From contig JAAVVG010000018.1 of assembly GCA_012976225.1 (NCBI GenBank), positions 582,882 to 646,881 on the forward strand: 64,000 nucleotides of DNA, written 5' to 3'. Positions 1 to 10,946 of this stretch are shown here, one piece after another. The number at the start of each line of letters is the position of its first letter. Position 1 is the stretch's first letter. Position numbers and translations under genes: made by a program. The notes below the pieces were generated by a model, which worked only from the letters and a program-made list of their open reading frames with translations, was not told where the DNA came from and made no database searches. Origin of the DNA: Golubevia sp. BC0850 (Eukaryota > Basidiomycota > Exobasidiomycetes > Golubeviales > Golubeviaceae).

Positions 1-1574
1 CTTTTCACTCGCGGTTCTAGGATGTTCGGAAAATTGAGTGAGCGCAGATATGACCATCTTCTCACTCGATTCTGCTCGCCCAACGAAATCGAGTGACAGC
101 AATGTTGATCAATCCACTACAACAACGAGAGTATGAGAACGGCTGACCTATCTCTCTCTCTCTCTCAGCATCGATGGTGATACCATAGATAAGTCGATAG
201 ATCTTTTGTTTGGAAGTGAGGAAAGGTGATGGGACACTAGGGCAAGGTAACTGGAGATCCTCTTGTGCAGACCTCTCCTCCCGCGGGCAGCGATATTAGA
301 GAGGACACTGAAATGAAAACTAGAAAAGAGAGAGATTTCAGACAAACTCATAGGATGGGAAGACAGGAGCGAGGGAACATTAGTCAGAGAAGTTCGTCAT
401 TTTGAAAGGTTTGATGTCGGTTACAGAAAGTGATTTGAATCATGAGCGGAATGGAACTTTTCACTTTCATGCACAAAAATTGACTTGGCTGGGAAAGTGT
501 TGACGGTCTTCTCCTTCTTCTCCTCTTGTTTTGTCAATTTCGATTTTTGTTTCTTCTCTCATCTTTGTTCTCGCCCCGTTCTTCATCCTATTTTCTACTT
601 CTGCTTTTTTGTGTTTTTCTCTTTTCAATTAAGCTCTCTTCTAAAAACCCTGGAGATTTCACTGACAAAGGCTGGGGGAACGCCACAATCAATCCCTTTT
701 TCAGAGCCCTGTAGCCTAGAGACTGCCCCTCAAGAGTACAAAGATGAAAGAAAATGCAAGATAAGGGGTTACATCAATTCCTTTGGAGAATCCTCTAAAA
801 CCCGCCCGATCCTACTACGGCTTAATCGAAGGTTTTGAACCATCACTGGTCATGCAGTACCTCGTGAGCAACTGAGCAGGCAAAATCCACCAATCATTGA
901 CCCACACTATTCAGGAGATGTCATAAGGGCACTAGTTGAGGATGCAAAAAGAACGGAGTAGCTTCATGAGTGGAAGAACTGAACGACAATATATATCAAT
1001 GGTATTGTTTCACCATCCAACTTTCTTCCTTCCATCTTCAGGAACTCGATGCTGGTTCAAGGGCGGCTTTTGATGTTTTGACCATAAGGAAGATTGCATC
1101 AGCCGACCACACTTCGCAACTGAAGACATCTCCTGGGGATGAGAGTGCGAGTCAATTCTCCAGCATGTCATCTGAGTCAACGTGTAGCACAGAGGATTGT
1201 CACTCATACGCACAGACCATTCAGGTTTCCAATCATAATCAAATTTCTGAAACACAAAAAGAGCTGAGATAAGCAATCTAGTCTTCATCCAAAGCATTCA
1301 CTCATTCACTCGACCATCCTTCCCTTTTGATGGCTTGGTAATGAAATCGATGCATGTTGCAAGAGGTAACCGAAGGTCTCCTTGAATCTCACAACTCTGA
1401 TAAGTTGAGACCTTGACTCTGATAGGAACCTGACAATTTCGTATCATCTCCCGACTGATCGGCAGCTAGACTCCCTTCTTTGATTCCCAAGTTGAAGCCT
1501 TTTCAACGGCACCTTCTTCTAGACCTGTCCTTCTGATTCTTCTATCATTTCCATTTGTTCTTCAGAGCCAAGCT
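1..1574. other. no supported gene
   Basis: Several short open frames occur on both strands, but none has a recognisable domain, convincing splice sites or a plausible start context. A segment near 1040-1272 follows a possible acceptor (CTTCAG) and could be an exon of an unrecognised plus-strand gene, but I cannot find its partner exons. The segment may also include the 3' flank of the F-box gene that ends at 1575. Confidence 0.4.
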
Positions 1575-3308
1575 TCACTTCAACTTTGGAGCATTCTTCT
1601 TAAATTTCTCTCTAAGCTCTCCCTCCTCGACCTCTTCCAAAGAGACCAGGCTTGGATAATTAAATCTTGAGAACCACTCTTTGCACTTCCCATCATCTTC
1701 AAAAGTCAATGATTGAAAGTTGATGTCAGCTGTGAGGCTCAAATTTGTAAGATCTGAAAATTCAAAGTTGAGATTTGAAGGAAAGACGACTGGATCGAGA
1801 GAGTAACAGAAATCTATGACTAACAACCTTTGAGAGCAAACTTTTAAATGGTGTAAGAGACAATTGAGTGCAACTTGACAATTTTCATTGACATAAATCT
1901 GAAGTTGAAGAAGTTTAGGAGAGTGAACGTTTGAGAAAAGCTGAAGAATTGAAGTGCTGCACCAGTTCAGAGATAGGTCTTCCAGGTTTGGGAAGGAAAT
2001 GAGATTGGAATTGGAAAGCTCGACATTCTCGCCTCGAATAGAAATAGAGATTCTCTTCAAGGTTTCCCTAGAACTAAGTATGATGGAACTATGAAAGTTC
2101 GAAGAAAGAAAATCAAATGGCTCGGCTGCCCCTGATGCTTGAGCACTTGACAGCTCTAAATCTTCCAGCTCACTGCCTATCCATTCCAAGAACGAATCTT
2201 CCTGTCTAGTGGAGATGTTGATCCCCAGTTCCAAAGTTTTCAAAGGTACCTTGCGTTTCTCCATTCCCCTTGGGATCTCAAACTCCTGCACCTGCCTGAT
2301 CAGATCAAATTTGAGAGCAATCAGATTTGGACAACTGATGAGAAAATCCCATAGTTTAGTTGCATCCCCAAACTTCAAAGATTCTAGATCCAGACTTTGA
2401 AGGCGGTCTCTAGAATCCAATAGCTCTCTTAAAATCTGAGGTCCAGCTATCTCAAAGTTACCATATTCATACGGAATGAGAACTTCGGTGAACCCTCCTG
2501 GTATGAATCGGTTGACCGCTTGAATGAGCGAAGAAATTGAAGGACCATCTACTAAAGTTCTGTTCTGCACATCACCGTCATGGTTGGACAGGTCAAACTT
2601 TCTTGAACCTGATTTGTGATCTCCAGCTTGAAGGGAGAGGGTGGAGGGAGATCTGAACCGGATAATCTTCACAGAAGGAAAACTCTGAATCTGTCTGAAG
2701 ACGTAAACAATCATAGGTAATAGAGTTGCAGAAAGAGAGACATCTCCTTCTTCATCTCCTTCTTCTTCCGAGAAATCCACTCTGAAGGAGACTTCTTTGA
2801 GGCTACTTCTTGACATGTTGATGACTTCGACTAGACAATCCAGCCTTGTAGGTATTCGATTCTGTTCATCTTGACCTAGATTCTGGAAGAAAGGAGTCAG
2901 ATTGAGAGAGAGATTTGCGATTCGATGAAGTGAAAGAGAAGACAATCGAATGAAATGATAGATGACTCTATGAGAATCTTTCCTTCCACTCAGGTTTGAT
3001 AGATCCATGATTTGATGAAGAGTTGGATCCGAAAGGATTGAAGTCCTCCACTCATGACTGACGGCATTGGATTGAGCGAGGCTTGAAGGTGGAAGATGAG
3101 AGAGAAGATGCGAGAAAATCTCATTTGGTACTAGGCCGATTGGATCTTGCTGTTCATCTTGAGATGGACACATTGAAACAAGGCAGATGAGTTCAAGAAG
3201 AAGAAAAAGAAGAAGAAGAGAAGTAGTGCTGGTGGGAAGGAAGCAGTCTAGCAGGACGCAGGACGAACGAAAGCTCATCTTCTGCCTCAAGTTCCTCTTC
3301 TTGAACAT
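1575..3308 (-). CDS. F-box / leucine-rich-repeat-like protein
   Basis: Open frame of 577 codons. An F-box-like segment starts near residue 55 (IGLVPNEIFSHLLSHLPPSS, followed by VSHEWRTSILSDP). A long helical and leucine-patterned region follows, with LRR-like stretches such as LQSLDLESLKFG, LEDLELSS and LEDLSLNW. Family knowledge: such proteins are SCF ubiquitin-ligase adaptors, with the F-box binding Skp1 and the C-terminal part binding substrates. The start is uncertain. The first ATG (3308) gives about 45 residues with a hydrophobic, signal-like stretch, which is odd for a cytosolic/nuclear F-box protein. The ATG at 3173, just before the F-box, is a good alternative giving 532 residues. 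It is the only intact member of a small local family with broken relatives at about 3.4, 20.7 and 27.5 kb. No substrate can be inferred. Confidence 0.7.
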   Translation of the reverse strand: MFKKRNLRQKMSFRSSCVLLDCFLPTSTTSLLLLFLLLELICLVSMCPSQDEQQDPIGLVPNEIFSHLLSHLPPSSLAQSNAVSHEWRTSILSDPTLHQIMDLSNLSGRKDSHRVIYHFIRLSSLSLHRIANLSLNLTPFFQNLGQDEQNRIPTRLDCLVEVINMSRSSLKEVSFRVDFSEEEGDEEGDVSLSATLLPMIVYVFRQIQSFPSVKIIRFRSPSTLSLQAGDHKSGSRKFDLSNHDGDVQNRTLVDGPSISSLIQAVNRFIPGGFTEVLIPYEYGNFEIAGPQILRELLDSRDRLQSLDLESLKFGDATKLWDFLISCPNLIALKFDLIRQVQEFEIPRGMEKRKVPLKTLELGINISTRQEDSFLEWIGSELEDLELSSAQASGAAEPFDFLSSNFHSSIILSSRETLKRISISIRGENVELSNSNLISFPNLEDLSLNWCSTSILQLFSNVHSPKLLQLQIYVNENCQVALNCLLHHLKVCSQRLLVIDFCYSLDPVVFPSNLNFEFSDLTNLSLTADINFQSLTFEDDGKCKEWFSRFNYPSLVSLEEVEEGELREKFKKNAPKLK

Positions 3309-3445
3309 TCATCCAAAGCAGACACCTCAACAGAAGGTAATCAGATATCGACTTGAGCCATATTTCAAAGCTATGATAGACTCCATCTGATCAACTCTTC
3401 CTTCTTTCTTCCATTGCCCTTCAGCTCATCCTTTGATTCGTCATT

Positions 3446-5125
3446 CGCATCATGCTCTCGATCACCGACGCTCGATTATCCGAACTTCTACTCCTCGCCT
3501 TCCGAACGATGGGTCCAAATCAAGTCTCCAAGTCTTAGCTAGAGATCATAGACGAGAACAGGCCCTTCTGGCAGGTTCTGATTCTAGAGAGGGAAGAGAC
3601 TCTGGAACGGATCCGGTCGGTCCTCGATCTGAACGATGAACGAAGCAGCTCGAAGTTGAAAGAGGTCTCACTTGGAGTCTTTACTAGGAGCGGATACACA
3701 ATGATGGATGGAAAGGAGGAAGACCTCAATCAACTCCTTTCAACTCTTCAAAGTCGAAGGAAACGCTCCAATCTCTCTACCTCAGCCTATCGAATGTTTT
3801 TTTCCCCAAGTTTCAGATAATTTGATCCCTCAACTGTACAGGTTCACCGATCTCATCGACCTGCGGTTACGGAATTCAAGGAACGTTCACCTCTCCCGGC
3901 GCTCCGAAAGCCCAACAGACATCGACGAACAAGTCTCTCCTCTTCGGATCTTGTGGACTGCAACTTTAACTGGCTCTCTTCAACTTCAGCCGGACATCTG
4001 TCAGAATTTCTTCTCTTTAGTCTTGGAAGAACCTAGGAGTCATTCAGATTGGAGAAGGATCCTCTCCCGGCCAGCTCAAAACTCTGAAGCATCTAAGTCT
4101 CAGTTTGAATAGAGGTGGTGAAGGGATAGCTCCACTTCAATTTCTACAGCTGGAAGTGCTAGTGATTAATGAGCAAGATGCTCGTTTCCCAAGCTGGGTC
4201 GTGATTCCGTCGACGGCGAAGGTGGCGTTAGTCTATCCACACTCTAATCTGCCATCAATCTCTGAACTAAGCATCTATTATATTTTTCACTGGGAGAATA
4301 TCTCTGGTAGATGCCCAATTTTACAATCTCTCCCCTTTTAATATGGCTTTGCCATGTTTCAGGACGTTCTAGCTCTGCTTTCAGCAAGGAGGGACAACGT
4401 GAAGGCAGGAATGAAGGTCGATGGAATCAAGATGGAACCTCTCAAGAAACTCGTTATCCAGTTTAAAGGTCTCGGTCAAACAGATAAAACGAAGCTAGGC
4501 GAATTTGTAGAATGTCTAGTAGATTGGGATTCTGAACCTAAACTCTGGGAAGTTGAGATCTAAGATCTTGATCGGTGAGTCAATTCTCTCCTGACTTTGA
4601 GCATGCCCCAGCAGCCCTTTTCTCTTTTTCTTCCTTCTGATTCTCCATGACTTCTGTTTCTTTCAGACTTGGTCTCTACCCTGTTAGCCTGGAGAGGTGG
4701 CATCTCTCAGATTGAAGCTGTTCTGACCCTCACGTCGTAAGTCAACCGTTCTCTCTCGCCAACTTTCTTTATTCCTTCTATTCGCTCTCTAATTCTTCTC
4801 TCTTATCCCTGGCCCTCTCAGATTTGACGGGAATCTGTCAACTTCAATTCTTCGCGTGCCACTTCTATATGAAAGCGATCCTTCCAGAAGAGTGAATCCA
4901 ACGCTCCCTTTCAACTCATTTCCTCCTTCAATCAAGCCTTCAAGTGACAAATTGATTCATCTTCTCTCTTCCTTTCCTCTCTTGAAATTTGGCCCTCCTA
5001 ATCTCCTACATTCAACTCTCCACCTCACTCTCAATAGTTCGATGAGAACTACTTTCTATGCCTGTGTTTCTTTGCCCTCGACTTGTAGCTTGAAACTTAT
5101 AAGTAAATTCTTCCTGGTAAATTGA
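3446..5125 (+). pseudogene. broken F-box/LRR-like gene, copy 1
   Basis: Coding-like blocks follow one another in different frames. A start resembling the F-box of the 27.5-kb copy (MLSITDARLSELLLL) is followed by a stop. Next comes a frame reading EIIDENRPFWQVL to about 3830, then an LRR-like frame (PQLYRFTDLIDLRLRNS), and after about 4093 another frame (EGIAPLQF, LEVLVINEQ). Compared with the 27.5-kb copy there is one extra A near 4078-4081 (CTCAAAACTC versus CTCAAACTC), which shifts the frame. An in-frame TAA at 4339 lies inside a possible 66-nt intron (4307-4372). Further exons are suggested by GTGAGT (4575) ... TTTCAG and GTAAGT (4738) ... CTCTCAG, with the last frame ending at 5125. At least three frame breaks make function unlikely. 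Expression as a multi-exon gene cannot be excluded. Confidence 0.6.
4298..4875 (+). repeat. 578-bp block shared with 27950-28527
   Basis: By eye I find no difference between this block and 27950-28527, including two putative introns, while the flanking homologous sequence is clearly diverged on both sides. It lies inside the two F-box/LRR-like pseudogene copies, which are 23,652 bp apart in direct orientation. Gene conversion or recent partial duplication is inferred. Confidence 0.75.
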
Positions 5126-5726
5126 TATTTCTTTACGTCAAATTTGAAGGAGAGAGAAGTTGAATCAAGAGATCAAAAGGTCGCCAGGAAACGCGTTCAA
5201 GACGCGTCGAGAGAATGTGATGTCAAAAGAATGTTTCCTTCTTGATTGAGATCACTTGACAACTTTCTCGATAACCTGATTCAAACTCTGATTTCCATTC
5301 ATATCAAGCAAGGTGAATAGCCAGTACGATCAGAGAAGATTAGAGAAGAGAGGCCCACAGCTGCGTTGATCACGCCGCCTCGCTGCTCATAAATATCAAA
5401 GTATTCTCGCCATCAGCAATTGTATGTAAGACTTCAGATTTTCAGAACCGGGAGGGATGTGATGACATGTGATACCCAGGATAGAGAAAGTTTGGCTGAC
5501 GCATCTTAAGTTCCGAGTAGCAGCCGCTCGATCGAAGATGGCCGTGTTTGACAAAGTTTGACGTCGGAGCGGGAACGATGAATATAAAGCAGAACAGAAA
5601 GCTTCTCAATTACGTTCCGTCCCCTTTGATTTCTCTTTGCCCTTGTCATCGTCCACCAAAGCAACTCGCGAACCTCGACCACAAATCTCGATTACCGCAT
5701 CAAGGATCTGATTGAAAAATTTCAGA
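5126..5726. other. intergenic, upstream region of the membrane-protein gene
   Basis: No coding frame of note. It holds the 3' flank of the broken F-box copy and the promoter region of the gene starting at 5727, including a TATA-like element. Confidence 0.5.
5583..5588 (+). promoter_or_regulatory. TATA-like element
   Basis: TATAAA lies 139 bp upstream of the ATG at 5727, in an otherwise unremarkable promoter region. The transcription start is not visible from sequence, so this is a candidate only. Confidence 0.35.
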
Positions 5727-7100
5727 ATGAACAACGCCCTAGATTTCATCTCAAACGATGCTTCTCTAAAAGGTTTGTCGCCAGAGATTCAAGCTCAAGT
5801 TCAAGAGCTTTTGTCTCAGACTATCTCTCAGACCATCGCCACAGTTAATGTTTCGTGAGTGATGGCTCCTTCCGACTCCCACGACAACGACATCTCTGAC
5901 TTTCTATCCGTTTTCCGCTTTGTTCTTAACTTTAGGTTAATTCCCATCCTCTGCTCTTGTGCTGCCTTCGGTTACTATACCGGTGACTGGACATCATCCT
6001 TGACAGAAGAGGCTGCGCTCCTTCGACAGATTTGGAGTGGCAAATCGAGTGAGTAACTTCACTGTAGGATGATTTTCGAGGGAGTCTCTCTATACATTTC
6101 TCCGAATCAACCTGTTGCTCACTCGTCTTCACTGCATTCTAAACAGAGCCGGCGCACTACTTCTACTTCTCGGCGAGGATCTCTGGCTTCACGTTCATCT
6201 TACTACTCCTACTCTTCAATACTAATGGAAGAAAGACTTCAGAAGCGTTTGACTGCTCTGCAATTGCCAAAACATTCTGGGTATTCAACATCATCGCCTT
6301 GGGGTCTGCTTACGCCCTTTTGGCCTTGCGATGCTCTGCGCTTCTTGGAAAGAGGTCAGCTTTCACCTATTCTGTCTACGGTGCAGGTGCTATAACAACT
6401 TTGAGCTACCTCAGTGGTTTTGCCGGTGTAGATGGAGACCAAACTTCTACTGGGTGAGTCTTTGAAGCACGTTCCGCGGATCCCTGTTGTTCAATCTGTG
6501 TTGACTCTGATTTTCACCTTCCTTCTCGCACAATCTCACCTCCACAGATTCATCTCTTGTACTCTCTACCCAGTAAAGAGATACGTAGCAGTCTCGTATC
6601 TTCTCTCTTTCCTTTATGACACCTTGATAACGGTTCTATCAATCTCAGGTCTGATCTCTTCCACTCAAAATCGACAAGCCACTTTAACAGGTCCCAATTC
6701 TTCGTTCTTAAGGAGAATCATCTTAGGAAATGGGATGTACTTCGTAGCTCTAATTCTTCTTTCCTTAAGTTCAGGAATTCTACCTTTAGTCACTGACAAT
6801 CCTTATGTGATTGCTGTTCTTTATGGTCCACATACGACCGTCACCGTTTGCATGTCTTTGAAAATCTTCAGGCATCTTCGATCTTCGGTCGTCAACCCAA
6901 AAGCCAATCCTAATAGAGTTCCCGGAGGAAGTGGACCTGTTGAAACCCCAAAAGAAGTTTCTTGTAATCGATCGACGCAATTCGGTCCCACCCAATCCCC
7001 GGTTTACAAGATTTCGAGGTCTGAAGAACTCAGTATGAGAGCTTTGGAAAATAAGTCGGGAGATCTGGAAAGTTTGACAGAGAATGTTGTTAGATACTAG
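5727..7100 (+). CDS. multi-pass membrane protein of uncertain family
   Basis: Four exons join in phase: 5727-5854, 5936-6048, 6147-6453 and 6548-7100, giving 366 residues. All introns have GTGAGT donors and AG acceptors (81, 98 and 94 nt). A soluble N-terminus rich in Gln/Ile (LSPEIQAQVQELLSQTI) is followed by about seven hydrophobic segments, for example LIPILCSCAAFGYY, ISGFTFILLLLF, FWVFNIIALGSAYALLAL, VSYLLSFLYDTLITVL and MYFVALILLSLSSGIL. A hydrophilic Ser/Pro-rich tail follows. The segment NPYVIAVLYGPHTTVTVCMS near residue 280 is part of the last membrane helix. The overall plan resembles the fungal seven-helix DUF6533/6534 group, but I would not assign it firmly. Localisation to a cellular membrane is inferred and no substrate or ligand is apparent. 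Confidence 0.75.
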
Positions 7101-7590
7101 ACTCGATTTGATACCCTGACGAAAGGATTTAAGGACTGTTTGTTACCTCGCCATAGATCCTCCGATTAGCTTCTACAGGAGTCACCTTCGAAATCCAGCT
7201 CAAGATAGTCAGCAGAAGAATGCTTTAGGACATCGAGGTTCTTCCCGTTACTGAATAGCTCCTCGTTCAAAAGTTGAATCGGAGTGGCGGGGAGGAGAGG
7301 CTGCGAGTGATTATAGGGGCGAAGGAAGCGGGAGTGAAGAATGAGCTTTGTTGAAGTGAATTTTCAATTCTAGATCGTCTATGACCGACCTTGGAATATC
7401 TTGGGTATTTCAATGATTTTGAAGCCAAAGAGTGACGGCTATCAAGGGGAGGAGAAAGGACTTGGGACGCTTCTAAAGCTTCTCACTCGCAACCCCCCTC
7501 CCCCCCAATCCACTTACATCGTCAACACCAAGAGGCCACTTTGACGCTAGAAAATTATTCGTTTAATTCACTTCACTTCCATCGTCAAGA
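7101..7590. other. intergenic spacer
   Basis: No gene seen. It contains a C-rich run near 7493-7508 and should hold the terminator of the upstream gene and the promoter of the downstream gene. Confidence 0.4.
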
Positions 7591-9367
7591 ATGAGCTGCC
7601 TACCATCACTTTCAGATTTGACTTCTCTTTTCTCAGCTTCAACTTCTTCGTATCCATCAGATTCAACTACAGTAGACATTTTAACTTTAGGCTCAGGATG
7701 GACTGGTTCTTTCTTAACTCCCATAGCTCAACAAAGCGGACTTTCAATCAAGTCAACTACGAGAGATGGCTCTAATTCAACCATTCCTTTCCTTTTCGAT
7801 CCTCAATCTGAATCAAGCGCTCCTTTCTTCAAGTTACCAAACGCTAAGACTGTGGTCATCATCTTCCCAGTCTATGAGACAGAGAGCATGCTCAAATTGG
7901 TCAGGTTCTATAGGCAGACCAGGCAGGAGGGTTCAGAGGAATCTGCCTTCCTTCTGTTGGGAAGTACTGGTATCTGGGATGTGAGTACCTGGTTCTAAAG
8001 AGCTCACTGAGACTAAGAGTGAGAGGCAGGCTGGAGAAGAAGAAGGAGAAAGAGAAAGGAGAAAGGAGAAAGGAGAAGGGAAAAGGAGAAGGGAAAAGGA
8101 GAAAGGAGAAGGGAAAAAGGAGAAGGAGAAGGAGGGAGAGCTGAGCTGAGCTGATAGTCTGATAGGGCTTCTCGGTATCACAAAGAGGTACTCCCTCCTT
8201 CAGTATCTACATGATGATCTGAATTAGAGAGATGCTGAATCCCACAGCGAAGAGAAAGAAGGAGGAGAATGTGACAGAACAATAGGAGAGGGGCAAGAGA
8301 GGATTTATTTGGGGCAAGAGTAAGAGTATAGCATCGGAGCGCTGCTTCGAGTTGTGAGAAAGCATGGAAGAAGCAGAGCTTGGCATGAAGCATAAATTTT
8401 CCTGTCAAATAGGTGCAGAGCTTGAATGCCAGGATACGAGGACCAAGAAAGGGGCAACTCTGCCTTTTCCTGTCCCCTCTCATTCTCATTAGGCATCGAA
8501 GTACCAGACTCCTTCTCACCTTTCTAAAATTGACGGTGTTAAATGGCTAATTTGTAATCCTTCGCATCTCCTTTCACAGAACGGGCCCACTTTCCAATCC
8601 CTCCCACCATCCTACACTCTCTCCACCTCAGACTACCTACCAGAGAAAAAGCACCCTCTTCCTCCGAGTCCAACCTCTCCCTGGCTAGATCGACACTCTC
8701 CATACGACCTCTCAAACCCTCGAGCTCAATCCGAAGACCAACTTTTATCACTTTCAGAACCTTCTAATCCGATATCTGAACTGCCAATCAAAGTTTCAGT
8801 TCTTTGTCTCTCTGGACTTTGGGGTCATGGTAGATCCCCAAGAAGGTTCGTTTCCATATCAGCTGATTCAAAGGAGAAGTTGAAAGCTATGAAGAGCGTT
8901 CATTTGGTTCATGGAAGAGATGTTGCTAGAGCTATCATCGCGATTCATAAGCAATGGGAGAAGACCCAAGGTCAACGATGGATGTTAACCAACGAAAGAG
9001 TTTATGATCTTTGGGATTTGGCTAGTAGGTTTGGAAATGCTGGGGAAGGTGAGTTTTAATAAGGTTTGATTCTTGGAGGACTGAGTTTGGGCCACTTCTC
9101 TTCGATAAGCTGACATTCGCTCTTCCGAAACTTCCCCTTCTTGTCCCCTTTTTGTACTCTCACTCTCTAGCTGGTAGAGATCATCCACCTCAAGGACCTC
9201 AGCCCCTCTGGGTTCAAGAACTCATGGCTGAGAGTCTCTCCGAGGAGGATCCAAATCAGAGCATTAGAGCTCTTCCAAGAAGTGTGGAGCAGATGGGGAA
9301 AGGGCTGGATGGGAGCGAGTTCTGGAACACTTTCGGATTGGTCCCTGAAGTCCCTTGGGTCGATTGA
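7591..9367 (+). CDS. NAD(P)-binding Rossmann-fold protein (SDR/epimerase-like)
   Basis: Three exons join in phase: 7591-7980, 8580-9048 and 9171-9367, giving 351 residues. The N-terminus has a beta strand and glycine-rich turn typical of a dinucleotide-binding fold (DILTLGSGWTGSFLTP), then a second strand (KTVVIIFPVY) and LLLGSTGIWD. After the first splice come an R-x-x-P-Y-like stretch (LDRHSPYDLSNPRAQSED), a central helix/strand region with GLWGHGRSP, and HLVHGRDVARAIIAIH, which resembles the helix before the substrate pocket of extended SDR proteins. The substrate is unknown. Intron 1 is unusually long (599 nt) and carries a 108-nt purine-only tract. Intron 2 is 122 nt. The exon model is well supported by phase and by continuity of the fold across both junctions. 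Confidence 0.75.
8033..8140 (+). repeat. polypurine tract in intron
   Basis: 108 consecutive purines made of imperfect GAGAAAG / GGAGAAGGGAAAA units lie within intron 1 of the Rossmann-fold gene. The strand asymmetry is extreme compared with the flanks. Confidence 0.85.
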
Positions 9368-9577
9368 GCGCCCTTCCCAAATCACACAGATTGAGCATCT
9401 TTCAAGCTGGAGTTTACCAAATTTCTTGCAATCTCATGTATGGCGATGATTTTCCCTTGTCCAAAGCCTAAACTCGTGAAACTAGACTGAATCGACAGTC
9501 TTAGTGCTGAAGATTCTAAGAGAGAATTGAAAGAAGGCCCAGAGGTAAGCCTAGAGCTGGATCGAAAGTCGAGTCAA

Positions 9578-9781
9578 CTACTCGCCTGGGTGCTCTTCTA
9601 GCGAGTATTCTACCACCCACTCGAGTGTCTTGATTTCTTCCTCGTCAATGTCTCCATATTTCGACTGTGCCATTAGATTGAAAAACTTGAAAGAAGGATC
9701 TGGGATGTGAGGAGTTCGACGGGGGTCTTGAGATTGGGGTCGAGCTTCTGACCGTTTTCGCCTTGAATTATTGGAAGCCAC
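9578..9781 (-). CDS. small hypothetical exon or gene
   Basis: Low-confidence coding segment of up to 67 codons. Its C-terminus is acidic and well ordered in composition (GDIDEEEIKTLEWVVEYSLE). On the minus strand it is preceded by TGTTGCAG at 9783, a good acceptor, so it may be a last exon rather than a complete gene. Another minus-strand frame (9673-9969) overlaps it in a different phase and could supply an upstream exon, but no donor is convincing. I do not recognise the product. Confidence 0.25.
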   Translation of the reverse strand: MASNNSRRKRSEARPQSQDPRRTPHIPDPSFKFFNLMAQSKYGDIDEEEIKTLEWVVEYSLEEHPGE

Positions 9782-10946
9782 TGCAACAGAAGATGGTCAA
9801 TGTTTGACCTTGAGAAGGAGTACGAATTCATAGGCAATCCTGAGATGATTCTAAACTCGACATCCTTCATCCCCCTTTTTGAACCCAAAAAAGAAAGGTC
9901 TAAGAGTAGCTTCGCGTGGCCTCCAAGGATAGCATAACGACTGGAATAATTGCCTTTGACGTATGACATCTTGAGAAGAATGTCAAAAGGAGCGAATGTC
10001 GGATTGTTGCTTTATCTCCCATCTCCTTTTATGGGACGTTTCGGATGCGCAGACTCTGCGTCTTCCAGCTTCCAGAATCTCCTCAGTTCTCTAGCTACCT
10101 TCCTGATGAAAGAGTAATCAGCCTTTATTATAAACAAAATCAAGATCTGAAACTGGATCCAATTATTTTATGTGTAGTCCATTATGAGAAATCTGAGACT
10201 GAACTCGGGTAAGACTCGAGAAAGGCTGAACTTGACCTTTAAGCACCTTCCACCTTTCAATTGAATTCTGCGTGAGCTCTGTGAGAGAAGAACCCAACCT
10301 TGAAGTTCCTTTGTCTTTCAGATCTTGACGAGTAGATCCTCGCCTTCGACAACGATCCGACTCCATCTTAACATTTCCGGTTCAAACGAAAGCTTCGAAA
10401 ACAACAATAAAATTCTCCTCTAGATGTCATTGCGTTTATGAGGCTTACAGCTATAATACAGGTATTTACAGAATAGATTTAAAACATGTACCGATTCGAA
10501 GTAAATAGATTGAGCATCAATTTTGAAGAGGGTTTGATTCTTGATGATCGATGGGAGAAAATGAGGGTATATCTCGACTCGAACCAAATGTTCTCAGATG
10601 TTTCTTGAGTAATTGAGAGTTCAGAAGCATAGCTTCGAAGATGTAGATAGATTGGAGTAGATGAAAGAGGTAGTAGGTAGCCCTCTGACTTTCTTTTCTT
10701 CGTAGATCAGTTGAATGAATCTGCTAGCTTCTCAGAGTCACAGCTCATTTCTTTTGGTATTAATTTCTAATTCCAATCGACTCATAAGGTTTTAATCTCA
10801 GCGAGTTGATCCAAAGAGAGAGAGAAGGCCTTTCAATCTTCCAGCTCTTCGAAAGCTTTGCTCTCCCCCTTTCCTTTCCCTTCTAACCCTCACTCTTATA
10901 CTTGACTTCTTCATGCCTCTCTAGATCCAAATAAATATCGTAATCG
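9782..10946. other. region without a supported gene
   Basis: Short minus-strand frames occur at 9673-9969 and 10163-10366. The latter is a basic, Arg/Ser-rich peptide starting MESDRCRRRG. They may be exons of the uncertain gene ending at 9578, but the splice structure is not resolved. 10400-10946 is AT-rich and carries the 3' flank of the Vfa1-like gene. Confidence 0.35.

Noticed and set aside
485-838. Plus-strand frame of 117 codons near the left edge
   Set aside because: Composition is dominated by Phe/Ser/Cys from a T-rich tract, with no domain and no conserved pattern.
3174-3308. Signal peptide on the F-box protein
   Set aside because: The hydrophobic stretch lies upstream of an ATG that directly precedes the F-box. 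A secreted or membrane F-box protein is implausible, so it is probably leader sequence.
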